The notes under the pieces are model-generated. The model was not told the DNA's origin. It made no database searches and was given only the letters and a program-made list of their open reading frames with translations. The translations under genes and the position numbers were made by a program. 51,210 bases of DNA from positions 1-51,210 of the forward strand of contig NZ_JAUQWH010000048.1 in assembly GCF_030757795.1 (NCBI RefSeq), read 5' to 3'. Positions 48,558-51,210 of the stretch are shown here, piece after piece; position 1 is the first letter of the stretch, and each line of letters opens with the position of its first letter. Origin of the DNA: Actinoplanes oryzae. GTDB taxonomy: Bacteria; Actinomycetota; Actinomycetes; Mycobacteriales; Micromonosporaceae.

Positions 48558-49874
48558 TCAGCCGCAGCAGCCGCCGGCCCTGCTGTCGCCGCCGCCGATG
48601 GTGATCAGCTTCAGGGACGGGGACTCGATCGGGTTGCTGCTGCACACCCCGGTCTCGGGCAGGTCGAGCTGCACGTCACGGGCCGCGGCCCAGTCGCCGG
48701 CCAGGGCGGCGGCCACGGACCGGACCTGCTCGTAGCCGGTGGCGAGCAGGAAGGTCGGCGCCCGGCCGTAGGACTTCACCCCGACGGCGTAGTAGCCGGG
48801 CTCCGGGTGGGTGAGCTCGTCGACGCCGTGCGGCGGGACGGTGCCGCACGAGTGCTCGTTGGGGTCGATCAGCGGGGCGAGCAGCCGGGTCGAGCCGAGG
48901 ATCGGATCGAGGTCCAGGCGCAGTTCGCCGACGATCGAGTGGTCGGGGCGGAAGCCGGTCGCCGAGACGATCCGGTCGGCGACGACGCCGCGGGTGCCGT
49001 CGGAGACCTCGACGCCGTCCGGGCCGGCGGTCAGGCTGTGCACCCCGAAGCCGGTGAGCAGCGCGATGGTGCCGTCGTCGACGTGGGCGCGCAGCCGGGA
49101 GCCCAGGGCGCCACGCGCGGGCAGCGCGTCGGCCGCTTCCCCGCCGTAGGTGCGGGCCGGGCTCGCCGCGCGGATCGCCCACGTCACGGTGGTGCCGGGC
49201 GCCTGCCGGGCGAGCTCGGCCAGGCTCAGCAGGGTGTTGGCGGCGGAGTGCCCGGCGCCGACGACCAGGGTGCGGCGCCCGGCGAACCGGTCACGGTCGC
49301 GGCCCAGGACGTCCGGCAAGGCCGATTCCACGTACGCCGAAGCGCCGGCCTCGCCGTGCGCGGGGATGCCGGAGGCACCGAGTACGTTCGGCGTGCCCCA
49401 CGTGCCGGAGGCGTCGATGACCGCCGCGGCCAGGATGTCCTCGCCGCCGGCCAGCCGCACGAGGAACGGGGTGGCGTCGCGCCCGGCGGTGCGCACCCGG
49501 TCCAGCCCGAGCCGGGTGATCGCGACGACCCGGGCGCCATAGCGCACGTGGGGCTTGATCGCCGGGAGGTCGGCGAGGGGTTGCAGGTAGTCGTCGGCGA
49601 GCTCGGCGCCGGTGGGCAGCTTGTCGTCGTCGGGGCGCACCCAGCCCGCGCCGGTGAGCAGCCGGGCCGCCGCGGCGTCGACGTCGAACCGCCACGGCGA
49701 GAACAACCGGACATGGCCCCACTGGCGTACGGCCGCGGCGGGGTGCTCGCCGGCCTCGAGGACCACGAAGCTCAGACCACGGGCGGTCAACTGGGCGGCG
49801 GCGGCGAGTCCGACCGGGCCGGCCCCGATGACCACGACGGGCGCTTGCTCCTCATGCATCGCTGATGCGTTCAC
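48558..49874 (-). CDS. FAD/NAD(P)-binding flavoprotein of the arsenic cluster (ArsO-like)
   Basis: A 438-residue flavoprotein. The FAD motif is VVVIGAGPVGLAAAAQL (13-29), then WGHVRLFSPWRFDVDAAA. The NADPH motif is TLVVGAGHSAANTLLSL (about 201-217), with ATGFRPDHSIVGE further on. The C-terminus ends GGGDSRAGGCCG with a cysteine pair, a feature of the flavoproteins found in actinobacterial ars operons. It diverges from the arsR gene. Its reaction is unproven; related proteins are proposed monooxygenases or oxidoreductases for arsenicals. GTG 49874 follows GGAGAG; ATG 49859 is the alternative. Confidence 0.82.
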   Translation of the reverse strand: MNASAMHEEQAPVVVIGAGPVGLAAAAQLTARGLSFVVLEAGEHPAAAVRQWGHVRLFSPWRFDVDAAAARLLTGAGWVRPDDDKLPTGAELADDYLQPLADLPAIKPHVRYGARVVAITRLGLDRVRTAGRDATPFLVRLAGGEDILAAAVIDASGTWGTPNVLGASGIPAHGEAGASAYVESALPDVLGRDRDRFAGRRTLVVGAGHSAANTLLSLAELARQAPGTTVTWAIRAASPARTYGGEAADALPARGALGSRLRAHVDDGTIALLTGFGVHSLTAGPDGVEVSDGTRGVVADRIVSATGFRPDHSIVGELRLDLDPILGSTRLLAPLIDPNEHSCGTVPPHGVDELTHPEPGYYAVGVKSYGRAPTFLLATGYEQVRSVAAALAGDWAAARDVQLDLPETGVCSSNPIESPSLKLITIGGGDSRAGGCCG

Positions 49875-49928
49875 GGCTCTCCTCTGGTTCGACTTTCATC
49901 GAGCCTTGCAAGACGACTAGATGACTGT

Positions 49929-49934
49929 CAAGAT
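49929..49934 (+). promoter_or_regulatory. arsR: Putative -10 of arsR
   Basis: TTGCAA (49906-49911), 17 bases, CAAGAT (49929-49934), six bases, ATG 49941. It fits a short or leaderless message. The spacing supports it, but the hexamers are imperfect. Confidence 0.4.
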
Positions 49935-49940
49935 AAGCGC

Positions 49941-50600
49941 ATGTCCGTTCTTCCGGTCGCCGGCCGCACGGGTCCGGCCTGCTGCCCGTCGCTGCGGGCC
50001 GAAGCGCTGGCCCCGCAGTCCGCCGTCCAGCTGGCGCCGATGTTCAAGGCGCTCGGCGACCCGATCCGCTTGCGCTTGCTGTCGCTGATCGCCTCGACCC
50101 CCGAGGTGTGCGTCTGCGACCTGACCGACGCGTTCGAGGTCACCGGGGCGACGATCTCCCACCATCTGCGGGTGCTGCGCGAGGCCGGCATGGTCGATGT
50201 CGAGCGCCGTGGCACGTGGGCGTACTACCGGGTCCGGCGCGCGGCGCTCGACCTGCTCGGGCAGCTGATGACCGAGCCCGCCGCTTCTCATCAGAGCACG
50301 CTGATATCAGCCGATCCTGATGTCGTACGGCTGCTCGGGGACCCGCTCCGCGCGCGAATCGTGCGCCTCCTGGCCCGGGGCCCGGCCACCACCTCGCACC
50401 TGGTCGCCGACACCGGCGCCAAGCAGCCCAACGTCTCCGGGCACCTCAAGCAGCTGCGCGAGGCGGGCGTCGTCACGCCCGAGCCGCGGGGACGTTTCAC
50501 GTACTACCGGCTCGTACCGGAAGCCCTGCAGGGCGCCGCCATGCACCTTGCCGACCTGGCCGCCGACGCCGCCGCCCACGCCGGCACCTTCCGAGACTGA
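49941..50600 (+). CDS. arsR: ArsR-family repressor with two fused winged-helix domains
   Basis: A 219-residue protein made of two ArsR domains in tandem; single-domain members are about 100-120. Domain 1 (about 33-105) has FKALGDPIRLRLLSLI, the metal-site helix EVCVCDL with Cys57 and Cys59, the recognition helix TGATISHHLRVLREAGMV and the wing GTWAYYRV. Domain 2 (about 124-196) has LLGDPLRARIVRLL, KQPNVSGHLKQLREAGVV and GRFTYYRL, but TTSHL replaces the CVCDL cysteines. An extra Cys14-Cys15 lies near the N-terminus. Arsenite likely binds domain 1 only. It probably controls itself, arsC and the divergent flavoprotein. A fusion would let one chain act like a dimer. Confidence 0.9.
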   Translation: MSVLPVAGRTGPACCPSLRAEALAPQSAVQLAPMFKALGDPIRLRLLSLIASTPEVCVCDLTDAFEVTGATISHHLRVLREAGMVDVERRGTWAYYRVRRAALDLLGQLMTEPAASHQSTLISADPDVVRLLGDPLRARIVRLLARGPATTSHLVADTGAKQPNVSGHLKQLREAGVVTPEPRGRFTYYRLVPEALQGAAMHLADLAADAAAHAGTFRD

Positions 50601-50613
50601 GGACAACCACACC

Positions 50614-51021
50614 GTGCCCGACAAGCCCAGCGTCCTGTTCGTCTGCGTCCACAATGCCGGCCGCTCCCAGATGGCCGCCGGCTGGCTGCGCCACCTCGCC
50701 GGCGACACCGTCGAGGTCCGCTCCGCCGGCTCGGCACCCGCCGACCGCGTCAACCCGGCCGCGGTCGAGGCCATGCGCGAGGTCGGCATCGACATCACCG
50801 GCCGGCACCCCCAGCTCCTCGAGCACGACACCGTGCGGGCCTCCGACGTCGTCATCACCATGGGCTGCGGCGACGCCTGCCCCTATTTCCCCGGCAAGCG
50901 CTACGAGGACTGGAAACTGGAGGACCCGGCCGGCCTGGGCGTCGAGGCGGTCCGCCCCATCCGCGACGAGATCAAGGCCCGCGTCGAGAAGCTGCTGGCG
51001 GGCCTGATCCCGGCCGCCTGA
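50614..51021 (+). CDS. arsC: Arsenate reductase of the low-molecular-weight phosphatase family
   Basis: A 135-residue enzyme. The active loop CVHNAGRS holds Cys11, Arg17 and Ser18. Relay cysteines Cys85 and Cys89 stand in MGCGDACP, and Asp104 in WKLEDPAG is the general acid. This three-cysteine layout is that of reductases that pass the oxidation along a disulfide relay to thioredoxin. It turns arsenate into arsenite for efflux; an efflux pump is not visible within the window. GTG start 13 bases after arsR, same direction; GGACAACC gives a weak ribosome site. Confidence 0.94.
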   Translation: MPDKPSVLFVCVHNAGRSQMAAGWLRHLAGDTVEVRSAGSAPADRVNPAAVEAMREVGIDITGRHPQLLEHDTVRASDVVITMGCGDACPYFPGKRYEDWKLEDPAGLGVEAVRPIRDEIKARVEKLLAGLIPAA

Positions 51022-51023
51022 GC

Positions 51024-51210
51024 TCACCGGGCGAAGTGGGCTTCGCTGAGGGCGAGCAGCTGCTGCTGGGTGGCGTGGTCGTGGGAGACCGCGGGGGTGG
51101 CCGCCTCGGCGTCCCGGTCGAAGTACTTCCCGGTCCCGCCGGCGGTGGTGGCGAGGCGTACGGCGGGTGCGGCTCCCTGCTCCGGGGTGAGCAGCGTCCG
51201 GCGGATCAGG
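51024..51210 (-). CDS. C-terminus of a short-chain dehydrogenase (partial, runs off the window)
   Basis: The last 61 residues of a leftward gene: TLLTPEQGAAPAVRLATTA, then GGTGKYFDRDAEA, then TPAVSHDHATQQQLLALSEA and HFAR. TPEQGA...LAT...GKYF...S..A is the tail of retinol-dehydrogenase/protochlorophyllide-reductase-like SDRs. Its stop is two bases from arsC, so the genes converge. The active site lies outside the window. Confidence 0.75.
   Translation of the reverse strand, partial: LIRRTLLTPEQGAAPAVRLATTAGGTGKYFDRDAEAATPAVSHDHATQQQLLALSEAHFAR

Noticed and set aside
1..51210. CRISPR arrays, insertion sequences, phage genes, tRNA or rRNA genes
   Set aside because: I saw no spaced repeat array, transposase or integrase motif, terminal repeats, or tRNA-like cloverleaf sequences on either strand.

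Overview
The window is very GC-rich actinobacterial DNA. Short or four-base gene overlaps, GTG starts and several promoters with a TAnnnT box 6-7 bases before the start codon all fit an actinomycete. A methyl-accepting chemotaxis protein, CebR-like and DosR/DevR-like operators, and NB-ARC/TPR proteins suggest the motile-spore Micromonosporaceae, such as Actinoplanes or a relative. That placement is inference. I see no phage, insertion sequence, CRISPR array, rRNA or tRNA. The region looks like chromosomal accessory metabolism made of many small divergent regulator/target modules, with a few scars of gene decay.

Layout. 1-4.5 kb: a PEBP-family protein diverging from an XRE regulator; a DeoR regulator diverging from a sugar-type MFS permease with a tandem-repeat operator; a decayed secreted-type chorismate mutase; a small membrane protein. 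4.5-11 kb: a large secreted serine hydrolase with Calx-beta modules, a MarR regulator diverging from an alpha/beta hydrolase across a 34-bp palindrome, and a WD40 propeller. 11-14.3 kb: a secreted PQQ-type sugar dehydrogenase behind a CebR-like operator, then a methyltransferase/membrane protein/nitroreductase operon. 14.3-15.8 kb: an SDR-TetR operon with its operator. 15.8-19.9 kb: an operon of P450, [3Fe-4S] ferredoxin, ferredoxin reductase, SDR and a cysteine-less isochorismatase-like hydrolase. 19.9-24.3 kb: an orphan response regulator, a zinc-type dehydrogenase diverging from a LacI regulator, and the chemotaxis receptor.

24.4-31.7 kb: a TetR regulator faces a broken SDR across an operator. 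A matching operator precedes a Baeyer-Villiger monooxygenase, an SMP-30-like propeller (plausible lactonase) and a DHA2 exporter, all translationally coupled. A 5'-truncated nickel/cobalt exporter and a fragment resembling the propeller gene follow. 31.7-37.7 kb: a four-gene operon made of an ABC ATPase homologue that has lost every nucleotide-handling motif, a lipoprotein binding protein, a MalF-MalG fused permease, and a membrane-anchored NB-ARC/TPR protein whose P-loop lysine is also missing. This is the strongest candidate for an undescribed system. It diverges from a secreted GH10 xylanase with GAAA/TTTC boxes in its promoter.

39-51.2 kb: a protein of unknown function, a DHA2 MFS/NADPH-oxidoreductase pair, a quinone-oxidoreductase/cupin pair diverging from a CynX-type MFS across two related palindromes, a DoxX protein with a DosR/DevR-like box, phosphoketolase (facing DoxX across a perfect 17-bp terminator stem), and an arsenic module: flavoprotein diverging from a double-domain ArsR and an arsenate reductase. 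The window ends inside an SDR gene.

All functional statements rest on reading motifs by eye. No database search was possible.
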